Positions 21,331 to 34,071 of a stretch of DNA of 64,000 nucleotides are shown in pieces (the first letter of the stretch is position 1; every line of letters starts with the position of its first letter). The notes beneath the pieces were generated by a model. That model had not been told where the DNA came from and did not search any database. It saw only the letters and a list, made by a program, of their open reading frames with translations. A program made the position numbers and the translations under genes. Origin of the DNA: Plotosus lineatus (taxonomy: Eukaryota; Chordata; Actinopteri; Siluriformes; Plotosidae). The stretch covers positions 66,356,001 to 66,420,000 of the forward strand of contig CM045733.1 of the NCBI GenBank assembly GCA_024760905.1, given 5' to 3'.

Positions 21331-22077
21331 TGATTTACTGCCATATAGATTTAAAATAAATTTCATCTTTGAAAGACAATACCCCTTCTGGTTTGATTAC
21401 ATGCAAGTCCAATGTAGGGCATTGTATGTAAATACGTACTTGCTCTGTTGCGTTAATATACATATTTATAGGATTTTCTACAAAACAGGTTGAAGTGAAA
21501 ATATATTCTGCTTTGTTTGACTGATGGTTGGGATGAGAGCTTTCATGCTTGAAATCCTGACCATGGTTTTCAAGCTAACAAATCCGGTCTATCCTTTCTG
21601 AGCTCATTAGTTTTTGTTCAAAAGTTTTCTTTTGATATCTCAGAGGACAATAATTATTCTTATGATGTCATTTAGGTGTCAATTTGGTTTAAATTAGACA
21701 TTAATTTGTATTTGAATGTTCGTTTAAAAAACCTCTGAGAAAAAGAAAAAGTATGGGCTTGGTGTTCTGAAATTGAATGAGTCTCAATTAAAATAAACAG
21801 TCAATAAGCATTACCACTTCAATATATTTTAGTATTTATGTTTAATCAGTTTATATCATCGCAGTAGGGTGAGTCTGGCGATCCAGTAACTTAAGAAGAT
21901 AATGCATTTTCTCACATATTAAAGAGTGCACCACCATGCCATCCTACAGGTAAAATAATAACAAAAATGCTTCAGAAAAGGGAAAAAAATACAAGTTTGG
22001 TTTGAATTAGAAGATCATACTGTTTAGTAAAAGCCTAGGTAACAACTTATAGGCTCGGATTTAAAACTATGCAAGTC
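21329..22077. other. No gene seen
   Basis: Unique-looking AT-rich sequence without repeat signatures. A candidate stretch for a conservation check. Confidence 0.4.
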
Positions 22078-22310
22078 TCCTTTTCCTTTCAGCTGTTCCC
22101 TTTTTCTCAGGGATCGCCAAAGCGAATCATTGCATGTTTGATTTGGCATAGGTTTTTATGTCAGATGCCCGTCCTGACACATCCCTTTAGCAAGGGGCAG
22201 AAACACACTGATGGCTTTGCAGCCTACACTTTACGAAAGGCAGCAATTGTTCTTTTACATGCCTCTCACCATAGACAGTGAGAAACATGGCCAGCCTGTG
22301 ATAACCCAGT
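22078..22310 (-). mobile_element. SINE-1, RTE-tail type, head missing
   Basis: Minus strand: from CACTGGGTTATCACAGGCTG to the tail CAATGATTCGCTTTGGCGAT and CTGAAAGGAAAAGGAG. The tRNA-like head is cut off at a G13 run (22311-22323). Confidence 0.8.
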
Positions 22311-22323
22311 GGGGGGGGGGGGG

Positions 22324-22610
22324 AATTTTCTTCTTCTCGCTCCGCCTATGGATACGCCTACCGCCTCTCCTTCTTTAACCAACAGTAGTCCAATTCCCAC
22401 CAGCACGCTGTTGGATAACAGCACTGATGGTGGTCGTTGTTAATCTGGGCCTCAACCGATCTGGTATGGAGGTAATATTTGTGATTTGCATATTTGATCT
22501 GGATCAGGTTTAACATCGGATGCCCTTTCTGACACAACCCTCTGGATTTATCCGGGCTTGGGACCGGCATAATTGAGAGCACTGGCTTGTGCCCCCTCTC
22601 ATGGCTGCAT
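22324..22610 (-). mobile_element. RTE-like LINE-C 5' leader fragment
   Basis: On the minus strand: CCGGTCCCAAGCCCGGATAAAT, CAGAGGGTTGTGTCAGAAAGG, GCATCCGATGTTAAACCTG, AACAACGACCACCATCAGTG, GGAATTGGACTACTGTTGG, then AGGCGTATCCATAGGCGG. It matches the leaders at 37335 and 41610. The end close to 22324 retains TTCTTCTTC-like complement. The coding part is absent. Confidence 0.8.
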
Positions 22611-22631
22611 TGTGGATATATGTCATAATTG

Positions 22632-22879
22632 CCCCCAGTGCAGCTAAATGGGTTGTAAAAGACCAGCAATGTCTCTCATTGTCTATGCTGAGAGGTATGT
22701 AAAAGAACCATTACTAACTTCCATCAAGAATAGGCTGCATAGCCATCAGCATTTCTCTGCCTTTTGAGCTGTCCAGAGTGTACTGAGACGGCTCAGATGG
22801 GTACCAGCCTCCCCATGACCCTAATTAGAATTAAGCATCTCTGTTAATGAATGAATGAATTAATTAATGAATGAATGAG
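22632..22879 (+). mobile_element. SINE-1, L2-tail type, head missing
   Basis: It starts at CCCCCAGTGCAGCTAAATGGG. The body (GTAAAAGAACCATTACTAAC; GGCTGCATAGCCATCAGCAT) is followed by an L2-type tail (GAGCTGTCCAGAGTGTACTG; CATGACCCTAATTAGAATTAAG) ending in GAATGAATGAAT. Confidence 0.8.
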
Positions 22880-23345
22880 TGTTATAATTTTGTGAATTTG
22901 AAGTATAGTTTAAGATGCATCACTGAAGAGATAATGAACAAAAAAAGAAAAAAAAAACAAAAAACTGTCATGCAAACAAGTGACCCTGTCATTATCTGCC
23001 AAACCCAAATTGATCAATGAACTAAATAAGACCCAGACCTTCGTAGGAATCACCAGAAACTAGAAAAGAAAGGAAAAAAAAAACTGAAGGAAAAAAAGCC
23101 AGCCTGGGGAAAAACAAATACTTGGATAGAGATTTTGAGAAATTCAGGTCTTTATGGAACTGTGAGAAGCACCCAGTGCATATCAATCAAAGTCTGGTAC
23201 ATGAAGACTCCTCCAGAATCTTTCTGGAGATATGTTAATAATAAGCCCAAGGCAAAACAGGGAATTAGAGGATTTTGTACAAAAACAGCGAGTAACCCGA
23301 AGTGAAAATAGAGTACGTGGCTGAGGAGCATAAAAATCATTTAAT
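22880..23345. other. No gene seen
   Basis: AT- and A-rich sequence with no recognised element. Confidence 0.4.
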
Positions 23346-23640
23346 TTTCAATTAAATTCAAATCAGCTTCATTTGTATAGTGCTTTTTACAATTGAGATT
23401 GTCACAAAATAGTTTTGCACAGTAAAAGTTGGAGGTTACAAAGTCAAAAGGTTAAACATTTTCTACAACCCCGACGCATCCTTAATGAGCAAGCCCGCAG
23501 CGATGGTGGCAAGGTAAAATTCCCTCCATTGATGCGAGGAAGAAACCTTGAACGGAATCAGGCCCAAATGGGAAACCCATCCTCGTTTGGGTGAAAACAT
23601 AAATATACAAGCCATATACAAGAAATTTAATTACAATCCA
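23346..23640. repeat. Unclassified fish-type dispersed repeat
   Basis: CATTTGTATAGTGCTTTTTACAAT, then AATGAGCAAGCC, GGTGGCAAGGTAAAATTCCC and GAGGAAGAAACCTTGAACGG. This series of phrases recurs in many fish genomes in my recollection. I do not know its class, and only one copy is visible here. Confidence 0.4.
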
Positions 23641-25314
23641 AAATGTAGTCCAACATTCATGCAACATTAGCTGCATGAGCTATTTTGTATTTACTGTCAG
23701 ATGCATCTCTGTTAGCATTTTTATACTCAGATTGACTAGAATGTAAGTTTACTGTCTAAACAAGAGGCATCAACCCTGCCCAATGTGTTGACATCACTTC
23801 TACGGGAAAAAAAAAAAAAAAAATGACTATAATATGCTAACCCACAGTTTAGCACACAGATAGTAATCCCTGAATATAATTGGTTTGTGCTTTCTATGGT
23901 AATTTATTTTAAAATAAGCATATATACCTCTTAAACATATTACATAAACACACATTATGCTGTATGAATGATCAATAGGGGGTCTCTTTAATACTGCTAT
24001 TCAGCAGGTGGTAGCTGCTATTCCACCAGACACGACCCTTTGCTTCATGGCAGCCTGGAGAAAATACTTCCAAGCATGTATAGACAATTACGGCCATGCA
24101 TGCCATGTTTAAAACATGTATAAATACTACATTGGGTGAAGTTCATATGTACAAATTATAATATGATGATTTTTATGTATTCATTTATTTTAAAGTGACT
24201 TTTGAAATGTAGGCGATTTTAGTGGGTGACCCTGTATATGGGAATAATTTAGAGATAGATTTTGAGATTTTTATCCTGATGTATTGATGTATTGTTATCA
24301 TAATTCCTGGCTCTACCTGTATGTTTTCCTTACCGTTTTGTTTATAGTTGATTCAAATTTTAGGCACAGCTAACTGAAAACAACCAATATTTCTCATCAC
24401 ACTCGGAATTTCCTTTTTAATGTATCATAATCCTTTTCACTTTCCACTTTGGACTAACTCATTTTTGGGACCATATTTAATTAACAAATACTTGCCGAAA
24501 GTGATGTGAATGCCGATAACTAGTGTACGAAACAGAGATTAGTAAGACACTGAGCCTAAGGGAATAACTGCTTTAGTATGTCCAACACAAGAAGGACACA
24601 AAAAAGAAAAAAAAGAAATAAAAAAAAGAAAAAAAAAGAAAAATAATTATTATATATTATTTTTTTTTTTATAGTTCAGTTTTACATATGTTAATGGAAA
24701 GTGAGTTCAGAATACCCCAGGAGTGGTACAAGCTGTGCATAAGCATGCTTCTTTAAAGGCATCTTTTAAAACTCGCTCAAACCTATATATTGCAGCAGCA
24801 GACAGAAAGCAAACTAAATCAAGATTTTTGTTGTTAATTTTTACACATTTTAAGCATGATGGTTGCAGGTGAGCTCTACATGCTCTGAAAGCAGAGCACA
24901 AGTTCATTTTGTAATAGATTTTTGCATTTGTTGTCATTTCAATGTTTGAATGTCATTTGAATTTTTACTTTGGGGAAGCATAACAAACACAAGCAATATA
25001 CACTGCAGATGCACGGCTTATCACATTCTTAAAGTGATGCTTGCTCTCAAAGTCACAAATTGACCAGTACCCTCCTACATTAAAGCACTTATCATATATT
25101 CCTGAGATCTTTCAACACTGCTTAATTGATTCTACTATCAAGATGCAAGGAGGACATTAAATCGCTTCCCTTATTTGTCACCTAGATGGTAGAACAAACT
25201 TCTTCTAGATATCTGGAGAGCTAGGTCACTGGTTATTCTCAAATAATGATTAAAGACCAATGTCCTATTTTATTGCCCTACTTGCCAATTAATACAGATA
25301 ATTCACCTATCTAC
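23641..25314. other. No gene seen
   Basis: Long AT-rich stretch, one of the largest without recognised repeats. It has an A-run near 23807 and an A/G-rich run at 24600. No splice-bounded coding frame was found. Confidence 0.45.
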
Positions 25315-25600
25315 AACTCCTCGAATTGCCACCTTATCATGGTGAAGGGGTTTGTGTGTAGTAATTATCTTGGAGCTATGATGTCAGGGGCATCATGCCC
25401 TGGTAAGGTCACCCAAGGCAAACAGGTTCTAAGTGAGGGTCCAGACTAAGTGTGGTATAGAAGACCTCTTTGGATAAAAAATAACAAAAAGGATGCAGTT
25501 TGCCTTACCCAGAAGTGGATCATTAGGGTTCCCCCCTGAAGCCAGACCTGGGAGAGAGGCTTGAAGACGAGTGCCTGGTGGCCGGACTTCTGCCTATTTA
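25315..25600 (+). mobile_element. LINE-B 5' leader fragment
   Basis: ATTGCCACCTTATCATGGTG, AAGGGGTTTGTGTG, GGTCACCCAAGGCAAACAGG and CCTGAAGCCAGACCTGGGAG agree block for block with 51240. It ends at GAGTGCCTGGTGGCCGGAC, where LINE-C sequence takes over. Confidence 0.75.
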
Positions 25601-25735
25601 TCCCAGCCAAACAGAGTGCCGTGTTGTCTTCAAGGAGGAGTTGAAACAGGCTTTGGGTGGTCAGGAAGTGCTTCCTGATGACTGGACAGCTACAGGTAAT
25701 GTGATCAGGGAGACAGGTAGTGTGGAATGTTAGAA
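25601..25735 (+). pseudogene. RTE-like LINE-C linker fragment
   Basis: It encodes CRVVFKEELKQALGGQ, then EVLPDDWTATGNVIRETGS, from the region between endonuclease and RT. The last 57 bp reappear at 26117-26175 in the next LINE-C piece. Confidence 0.65.
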
Positions 25736-25884
25736 AAACAGAGCATTGGAAAAAAAGCTGTCATTGACAACAATCTGCAGGTTGTAACAAATGATGGCCT
25801 TTAGCTGTTATTTAGTAGTTAAGTCATGTGCATACGGGTTACCTTTGCACCAAAAGAGCACTTCCTTTAAGCATAAATCAACTT

Positions 25885-26115
25885 TAATATGTGATAGTTC
25901 TGTTCGAGGATTTCATATTTATCATGATATTTGGCAACCCTTCCTTAGGGAACAGTTATCAACATACCGGCAGCTGTCTAATCCTCACGATAGTTTTGCT
26001 ACAGCAGTTTCTAATGGCTCATCAGTTGTTGGACATTTACCAAGAGAACACCGCAAAAAAAGCACAGCAGAACAATCAAATGTGTTGTTACTGATGAACA
26101 CTATAGACATTCTCC
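25885..26115 (+). pseudogene. HIRAN-like domain ORF, N-terminal half (copy B)
   Basis: An open frame from 25791 to 26156 includes SVRGFHIYHDIWQPFLREQL, STYRQLSNPHDSFATAVS, then NGSSVVGHLPREH. This fits the start of a HIRAN-like domain (VRGYHVY-xx-W-P-xGE-L...NxxDxxAVAV...VVGHxPRE). After PREH an indel removes the SKIFSCF segment present in copy A, so the C-terminal part is lost. It is sandwiched between two LINE-C pieces that share a 57-bp direct repeat. The domain name is from memory and the role is unknown. Confidence 0.5.
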
Positions 26116-26116
26116 A

Positions 26117-26710
26117 CAAGTGCTTCCAGATAACTGGACAACCACAGCAAATGTGATCAGGGAGACAGGTAGGAGAGTACTTGGTGTGTCCTCAGGAAGG
26201 AAAGTAGATAAGGAGACTTGGTGGTGGAATGAGGAAGTGTAAGAGTGTGTACAAAGGAAGAGGTTAGCTACAAAGAAGTCGAACTTTTAGAGGACCGAAG
26301 AGAGTAAAACAGGAGTACAGGGAGACACAGCATAAGGCAAAGCTGAACGGTGTCAAAGGCTAAACAGAGGGTGTATGATGACTTGTATGCTAGGTTGGAC
26401 AGTTAGGAGGGAGAAAATGATTTATACAGGTTGGCACAGTAGAGAAATAGAGATGGGAAGGACATGCAGCATGTTAGAGTGATTAAGGACAGAGTGGGAA
26501 GGTGTTGACTGATGTCAGAGGTGTGCTTGGAAGATGGAAAGATTCCTTTGAAGAGCTGATGAATGAGAAAGATAAGAGAAAACAAAGAGTAGAAGAGGTG
26601 AACGTTGAGGACCAAGAAGTAGCAAAGATTAGTAAGGGTGAAGTGAGGAGGGCATTGAAGAGGATGAAGAGTTTAAAGGCAGTTGGTCCTGATGACTTAC
26701 CTGTCAGGTA
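26117..26710 (+). pseudogene. RTE-like LINE-C linker and RT entry
   Basis: The plus strand encodes ANVIRETGRRVLGVSSGRK, DKETWWWNEEV, a frame-shifted RLATKKSNF-RTEESKTG stretch, VLGRWKDSFEELMNEKDKRK, QRVEEVNVEDQEVAKISKGE and VRRALKRMKSLKAVGPDDLP. The RT palm is missing after GPDDLPV. Several stops and frameshifts make it non-functional. Confidence 0.85.
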
Positions 26711-26839
26711 GAAAAGGTAGCAGTAGATTTTCAATGGCAGGAGGTGTGATGTCAGAAACTTCCGAAATGGAGTGCCTGGTCCAGGATGCCCAGCAAAGGG
26801 AATCAGAGTTCGAAAGGTGTCCCCAGGGATGACTAGGTT

Positions 26840-27660
26840 GCTCTGCTGGCTTGAACTCCAGTGCTCCAGTGGGGATATGTGCCCAAATTGGCCTGCATTC
26901 CTGGGATTCACCGGACCCTTTTTCTCCTGACCACGGTCATCCTGACCATAGTGGACCGCTTCTCGGAGGCAGTTCATTTCGTCCCCCTACCCAAGCTCCC
27001 ATCAGCTATGGAGACACCTGGCCTTCTGATCCAACACGTGTTCTGCCTTCCTGGGTTCCCCAGGACATTGTTTCCAACCAAGGCCACCAGTTTGCATCCA
27101 TGGTATGGAAAGTGTGTTGTGACACCCTAGGAGTTTCCAGCAGCTTGACCTCTGGCTACCATCCTGTGTTGCATTACCTCTTGTCTCTAAGCCTCCTGAT
27201 CCACACATCTACCATGGATCGATTGCTCCCATAACTTCCTTGTCTGTACCTCCACTGGTATGTGTCCCTTCATGGTGATCAACATTTTTCAAACCCCCTC
27301 TGTTGTCCAGTCAGGGGAACAAAGTGGCTGTCCCCTCAGTCCAGGCTACTTCTGCAGAGCACGCCGGCTCTGGAAGCAGGCTCATACTGCCTTGGAGAGG
27401 TCAGCTGCCCAGAATCAGTGGATCACCGATCGTCATTGGACATCGGCACCAGTGTACAAGTTTAGGCAACAGGTTTGGCTCCCCTCCAGAGATCTCCCCC
27501 TTAACGCTGATTCCAAGAAAATGGCTCCCAAGTACATCAGACCATACACCATTGAGCGCATCGTCAACCCCAGTCAAACACCCGGCGGCTCTCAAGGTGC
27601 ATCCTGTGTTCCATGTCTCCCTCGTAAAACCCGTAGTTGAAAGCCCCCTTAACCCTCCTA
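26840..27660 (+). pseudogene. Ty3/gypsy integrase remnant
   Basis: Integrase core pieces in order: [49 protein letters not shown] and LTSGYHP. The C-terminal part follows: [77 protein letters not shown]. The second catalytic aspartate (SDxGPQF in relatives) reads SNQGHQF, and the third-residue region after TSGYHP is deleted. Frameshifts occur near 27060 and elsewhere. RT, RNase H, gag and LTRs are absent. The right end is lost in an AT array. Confidence 0.88.
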
Positions 27661-27682
27661 TGGACCATATCCCTTATATATC

Positions 27683-27834
<152 letters not shown>

Positions 27835-27837
27835 AGG

Positions 27838-28164
27838 ATGTCACACTGTTAGTTGGCAACATTGCAGTCAGTAAAGGTTCAAGCAAATTTGTCCAGCATG
27901 GTAGGTAGGTAAGGTAAAAATGTCCTTTGTTGTCAAAAAAAAGAACATAAGAACAAGGCAACACTGTGGTTTGTCAGTGACAATATAATCAAATGTTATC
28001 TTTTTGAAATAATGTGCTCTGAAAAGAGAAATCAAAGATAGACTTCTTGTTTTGTTCAAGTATAACAAGTTTGTTGATCTCTGGACACTGTATTAAAAGG
28101 GTAGATTCAAATATTTTGAAAAAAAAAAACAACATTTGATGTACTTATTTGTTGTACACTATAA

Positions 28165-28211
<47 letters not shown>

Positions 28212-28861
28212 CATCGTTGTTGAATAATAATGAATAATAATTATTATAATTGTATATAATTATAATAACAAAAATTTGAGATAGTGAATATCAATGCTAT
28301 CTTACTTTATTGAGAGGTTATATTTTTCCTGTCAGCAAATATTGCAGCATTGCCAAACATTTAATTTTGGCACTAATTGAATTTACTTTCACTTGGTTGG
28401 AAATGTTTATGCATATTTTATTAACTCCACAACAAGCATCAATCAGCATTCCCTCAAAATTGACTATTTCTTCACATTTTAATCCAGCACTGCAACATGA
28501 ATGACAGCAGCCTATTCGGATGCTTTGTTAAGGTGTTTGGCTATCAATCAAGAGATTACACATTTGAATCCAGGTTCATGTCATAGCCATACACAACTGG
28601 GGGTCCATGAGAGCTAATTAACTAGGTCTCATGGGGAGAGGGGATAGTATACGCTGTTACTCAGCAATTACCACAAATCTATGTCTATTAGTACAAACGT
28701 TGCTGATAGTACTTTACCTCTGAGTGTGTGAGGTTGACAAAAAATGTGTATGCATAGCACTTAATTAAGAGGAAGGTGGCTTCTGATTTGAGTAAATACC
28801 TTTCCAGGGTTGGTGGTGGTCATATGTAATAGGAAGGCAACATTTGTCAGGATTAATATTA
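27838..28861. other. No gene seen; (TTG)n at 28166-28211
   Basis: Fifteen TTG units, then AT-rich sequence. A tRNA B box-like ATTTGAATCCAGG near 28564 has no convincing partner. Confidence 0.45.
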
Positions 28862-29215
28862 TGAGGCGGGATGCTTGGACAGTGGTTAACATGTCTGCCT
28901 CACAATAAGAAGACCAGGGTTTGATTCCTGGATCTGAGTATCCCTGTGGGGAGTTTTGCATATTCCCCTTGTGCTTGCATGGGTTTCCTCCTGGTACTCC
29001 AGTTTCTTCCCATGGTCCAGAAACATGCACAATAGGCTAATTGGCTACTTCAACTTGTTCATATTTATGAATGCAAATGGTTTTGTGTATCTAGGCCTTA
29101 TGATGGCCTGGTGAGGTGTACAGGGTGTAACCTGCCCTTACCCAGAGTCGGCTGAGATGGGCGTCAGTCTCCCGGTGAATCTAATTCGGATTAAGCAGCT
29201 TCAAAAATGAATGTC
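28862..29215 (+). mobile_element. SINE-3, near full length
   Basis: Head GGCGGGATGCTTGGACAGTGGTTAACATG, B box region GGGTTTGATTCCTGG, then the GGGGAGTTTTGCATATTCCCC block, GTGCTTGCATGGGTTTCCTCC, CAATAGGCTAATTGGC, the tail GGCCTGGTGAGGTGTACAGG, and AATCTAATTCGGATTAAGC ending AAAATGAATG. The combination of tRNA-like head and L2-like tail is complete. Confidence 0.78.
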
Positions 29216-30307
29216 ACCAACTGCAAAGCTCTAATATAATATATTTAATAATGACAATATATAAAGCTATTAAAAGGTGTCCTAGAAAACCTTGATTTTT
29301 GGTTATAGATCGTATTCAACCTCTAAATCACCCCTTTTAATTCTGTGCCTCCAGTGAAAGGTGGTAAATTTGGGCAAAACTAAAAAGTACAAAAATGTGT
29401 GAGAGATTGGTTGCTTCTGTTAGCGCTGCAATAGCCCTGCCTCTTGCACAAACTCAGTTGGGATTAGTTCTATCTTTAGCTGATATTCTAATGGATATAG
29501 TATGGATGGATGAATGTTTAGATCGTAGGATACAGTAAATGAGAAACTGGGCAAACTTATGGGAAAGAAGAATATCAAAATTATCACAAAAATTGCACAT
29601 TTTGAAGAATGTGCTCAAGCTAAAGGAACATGTAAGTTTCTACTGGTTAAAACTGTCAAAGATTTTAACACATCTGCAAACAAAGCAGCATATCATGCAC
29701 AGTGCACTGAAGAATGGTTTGTGCGCTGTTGACAGCAAAAGCATAAGTGTAAGCTTTTGACTCAAATGTTATTTAAATATCATGTGACATATTGCAAGGA
29801 ATGGTGTAGTAAGTATCATCGATTTTTTAAGAAAAGAACAGAAAACTATTTAAACTAAGTACCTGAACTGAACACTTTCATATGTCATGCTGAAATGTTT
29901 ACTCCAAAGAATCAAAACCAATTCATACCTACCGACCCTGATATCATGTCAGTCTTGTAATGTAACAGGTATGAACTCTGTGCTGTTTCAAAAGATATCA
30001 ACCGTCACAGAGGCTGATGATCAGGGATCAAACTGTGTTTGTCTTTTTTTGCATTTCAATTCCAAAAGTCTCTCCTCAGTGAAAACATCACAAACAAACA
30101 AAAATATATTTAGTCTAATCACTTTCACTTTGCTAAATCTACAGTCATGTCCAGGGTGTCTGTGAGGTATCATGTACCAATGATGATCTGTAGGTTATCC
30201 ATCAAATGTGTTTAGGGTTTTACAAAGAAGCTGGACCTAAATACAGTTCTCAGAGAAACAGACTTCATTTAAACAAAGGCTTCTTTGTGAACAGTCAGAT
30301 TTAAAGG
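29216..30307. other. No gene seen
   Basis: AT-rich sequence without recognised repeats. Small open frames (29539-29760 and 29887-30165) lack domains. Confidence 0.4.
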
Positions 30308-30516
30308 AAACCATGAATAGCACAGTGGTGTAGTGGTTAGCACGTCCGCTTCACAGCAAGAAGGCCGGGGTTCGATTCCAGGCCTGGGCGTGTCTGTGCG
30401 GAGTTTGCATGTTCTCCTCGTGCTTGCGTCTGTTTCCTCTGGGTACTCCAGTTTCCTCCCACGGTCGAAAAACATGCACAGTAGGCTAATTGGCTGTTCT
30501 AAATTGCCCGTAGGTT
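30308..30516 (+). mobile_element. SINE-3, tail missing
   Basis: Well-preserved head AGCACAGTGGTGTAGTGGTTAG (A box) and GGGGTTCGATTCC (B box), then GAGTTTGCATGTTCTCCTCG, GGTACTCCAGTTTCCTCCC and AAATTGCCCGTAGGTTCA. It breaks off before the L2-like tail. Confidence 0.8.
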
Positions 30517-31772
30517 CACATCATGCAGAAGACAATGGCAAACCAATGCCACGAAAACCTCCATGAAGATGATAATCAAGGCGTTATCCTTCATGGCAGG
30601 TTACCAAGAATCATCCTACAACTCAGAAGGTACCAGACCAGACCATGAATAAAGTCCTTGAGATGGGGTCTTTTCCAGACTGAGGAGACAGGGCAGTGTC
30701 AAGGTTCCAGGATATTAACTGGTAGTGATGTATAACAAGATTAATATTGGACCTTAGATGAGAACAATAGGCAAGGGAAGACTAATAGAAAGACAAAACA
30801 TGAGAATTTAAGACAAGTTATGAATCTATGGAGCTTTCTTGGCATGGTAGTTACCATATTGAGTAAACTGGCACACGGGCAGAAAGTAAGTGAATTAATG
30901 AACCAGGTTTAATAGTTCAGGGGGAAGTGCTGAAATTTGAAGAAAAAAAAAAGTGTGCTGGATGAGCATGTGAGTGGAGAATTTGTGTCAATTACTCTAC
31001 CCATAAAAATTCAGACATGATACACAGGGGGTAGGAAAACATAGAACACACCATAAAGAGTGGAGGAGAAAAGGACTGGATCCTAAGAGTGTCTCCCCTC
31101 ACAATGGAAGCCGCTTGGTGACACACTAGGCTTGTAAGGGTGAGTCCGGATGAAACTCCTTCATAAGTTCAGGGTCCAGGATCTAGAAACGAGGCACCAG
31201 GACTCTTCTTCAGGTCCATAATTATTCCAGTTAACAAGGTACTAGTACCCTTTTCCACAGTGATTCAGAAGGCAACAGACCATAAAGGGACAACCAGTGA
31301 TTGAATTTGGAAAATGTATCAACCACTGAAAAAATAACTGAGTTGCCATGTAGACCATTGGAAGAGTCATTCTTGCCATGTAGACCATTGGAAGTGTGTG
31401 ATCAGGAATGACCTGACATGGGGAGAGGGGTAAGCAGACTTTCAGGCAGTTTATGTGAGAATGTTCCTCTGGCTCATACTAAGCAAACAGAGACAACGCC
31501 CAGGTGTCTGTATCTAGTGTAGGAACCAGAAACGTATTTTAAATAAAGGTTTGTTTTACACCTGGGTGGTAGGCAAGGCGAGAAATGACACCGTCCAAGT
31601 GTTTGAGGACAGATTGCAGCAGCAACAAATGATCAGTTAGGAGGTACAGTGACAAAATCTGATTTAGTCTGCTGGGCTTCATGGATCAGTCATTTGAGTT
31701 TCAAGAAACTGATACTGTAGCACAGAATGAGAGAAGTATGGTGTTAGGCTCAAAGTATGGAGTTAAGCTGCA
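30517..31772. other. Unclassified stretch with a short tandem duplicate
   Basis: No family recognised. TTGCCATGTAGACCATTGGAAG occurs twice (31343-31364 and 31373-31394). The sequence composition suggests a decayed element on either strand, but nothing can be named. Confidence 0.35.
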
Positions 31773-31925
31773 AGGCGTCAGCATGTTTCTGTCCCTTGCT
31801 AAAAACAGTTGTGTCAGGAAGGGCAGCCGATTGAAAAGCCTATGCCAAATATATGTGAATCGGATGATTTGCTGTGGCGACCCCTGAAAAAAAAAAGGGG
31901 GAAAGCCGAAAGGAAAAGAAGAAGA
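31773..31925 (+). mobile_element. SINE-1, RTE tail only
   Basis: CAGCATGTTTCTGTCCCTTG, GTCAGGAAGGGCAGCCGA and GGATGATTTGCTGTGGCGAC, ending GCCGAAAGGAAAAGAAGAAG. A 5'-truncated copy. The end resembles the LINE-C 3' terminus more than the ACAGACAG end of other copies. Confidence 0.75.
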
Positions 31926-32228
31926 CTGCCATTTTCCCAAGGCCAATTGCAAAAAGCTCCCTGTTGGCCATGCCATCGGTGTTTTTTTTTTGTTTGTTTG
32001 TTTGTTTGTTTGTTTTTGGGGTTTTTTTTAACAGGAGATCATCTGGAAAAGAAGGCCAGTAGTGTCATTTCTGGTCTAAGTCTGAGTGCTAAGATAGTAC
32101 TGCTCCAACACCAATGCCTAAGGCATTGACTAGTTAGCCTCTGATTTACAGAAAAAAAGAAGAGACTGTGGATGTAAGCTTGGTGTGAGGGCAATTACTT
32201 TACTGTAAAGATAAAGTCCTTTGGGCTT

Positions 32229-32508
32229 TTTACACCCGATGCCATAGTGGCTCATCGGACCAGTGCTTATACCATGTTTCCACAGTGTGAACTCCTCCTG
32301 GATGGGACGCGAGTCTACTGCAGGCTACCTTCCTCGGTATATTTTTTACTTGTACTCATTTATACTGCTGAGTGAACAGCGGCACACTTGTGGTTAAGAC
32401 CTTGCCTTGGGGTTTCAGCACTGTGGGGGGTCTAACTGGGATTCACACACACAACCTCCCAATCATGAGCGCAGCACCCTAACCACTACGCCACCAACCC
32501 CACATTGC
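32229..32508 (-). mobile_element. SINE-2, full length
   Basis: Minus strand: head GGTGGCGTAGTGGTTAGGGTGC, a decayed B box region, CACAAGTGTGCCGCTGTTCA, TATAAATGAGTACAAG, GGTAGCCTGCAGTAGACTCG, CGTCCCATCCAGGAGGAG, GGTATAAGCACTGGTCCGATG and the CGGGTGT end. Confidence 0.8.
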
Positions 32509-34014
<1,506 letters not shown>

Positions 34015-34065
34015 TCATTTTCTGAACTCATTAATCCTAATGAGGGAGGCTGACTCTGGTTGAGG
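34015..34065 (-). mobile_element. L2-like tail end
   Basis: CATTCATTTTCTGAACTCATTAATCC with GAGGCTGACTCTGG is the complement of the last part of the L2-like tail. It is short and lies just before the gypsy remnant. Confidence 0.5.
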
Positions 34066-34071
34066 GCCATT

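Noticed and set aside
31343..31394. CRISPR-like or satellite repeat
   Set aside because: Only two copies of a 22-bp unit; a simple local duplication in a vertebrate genome.
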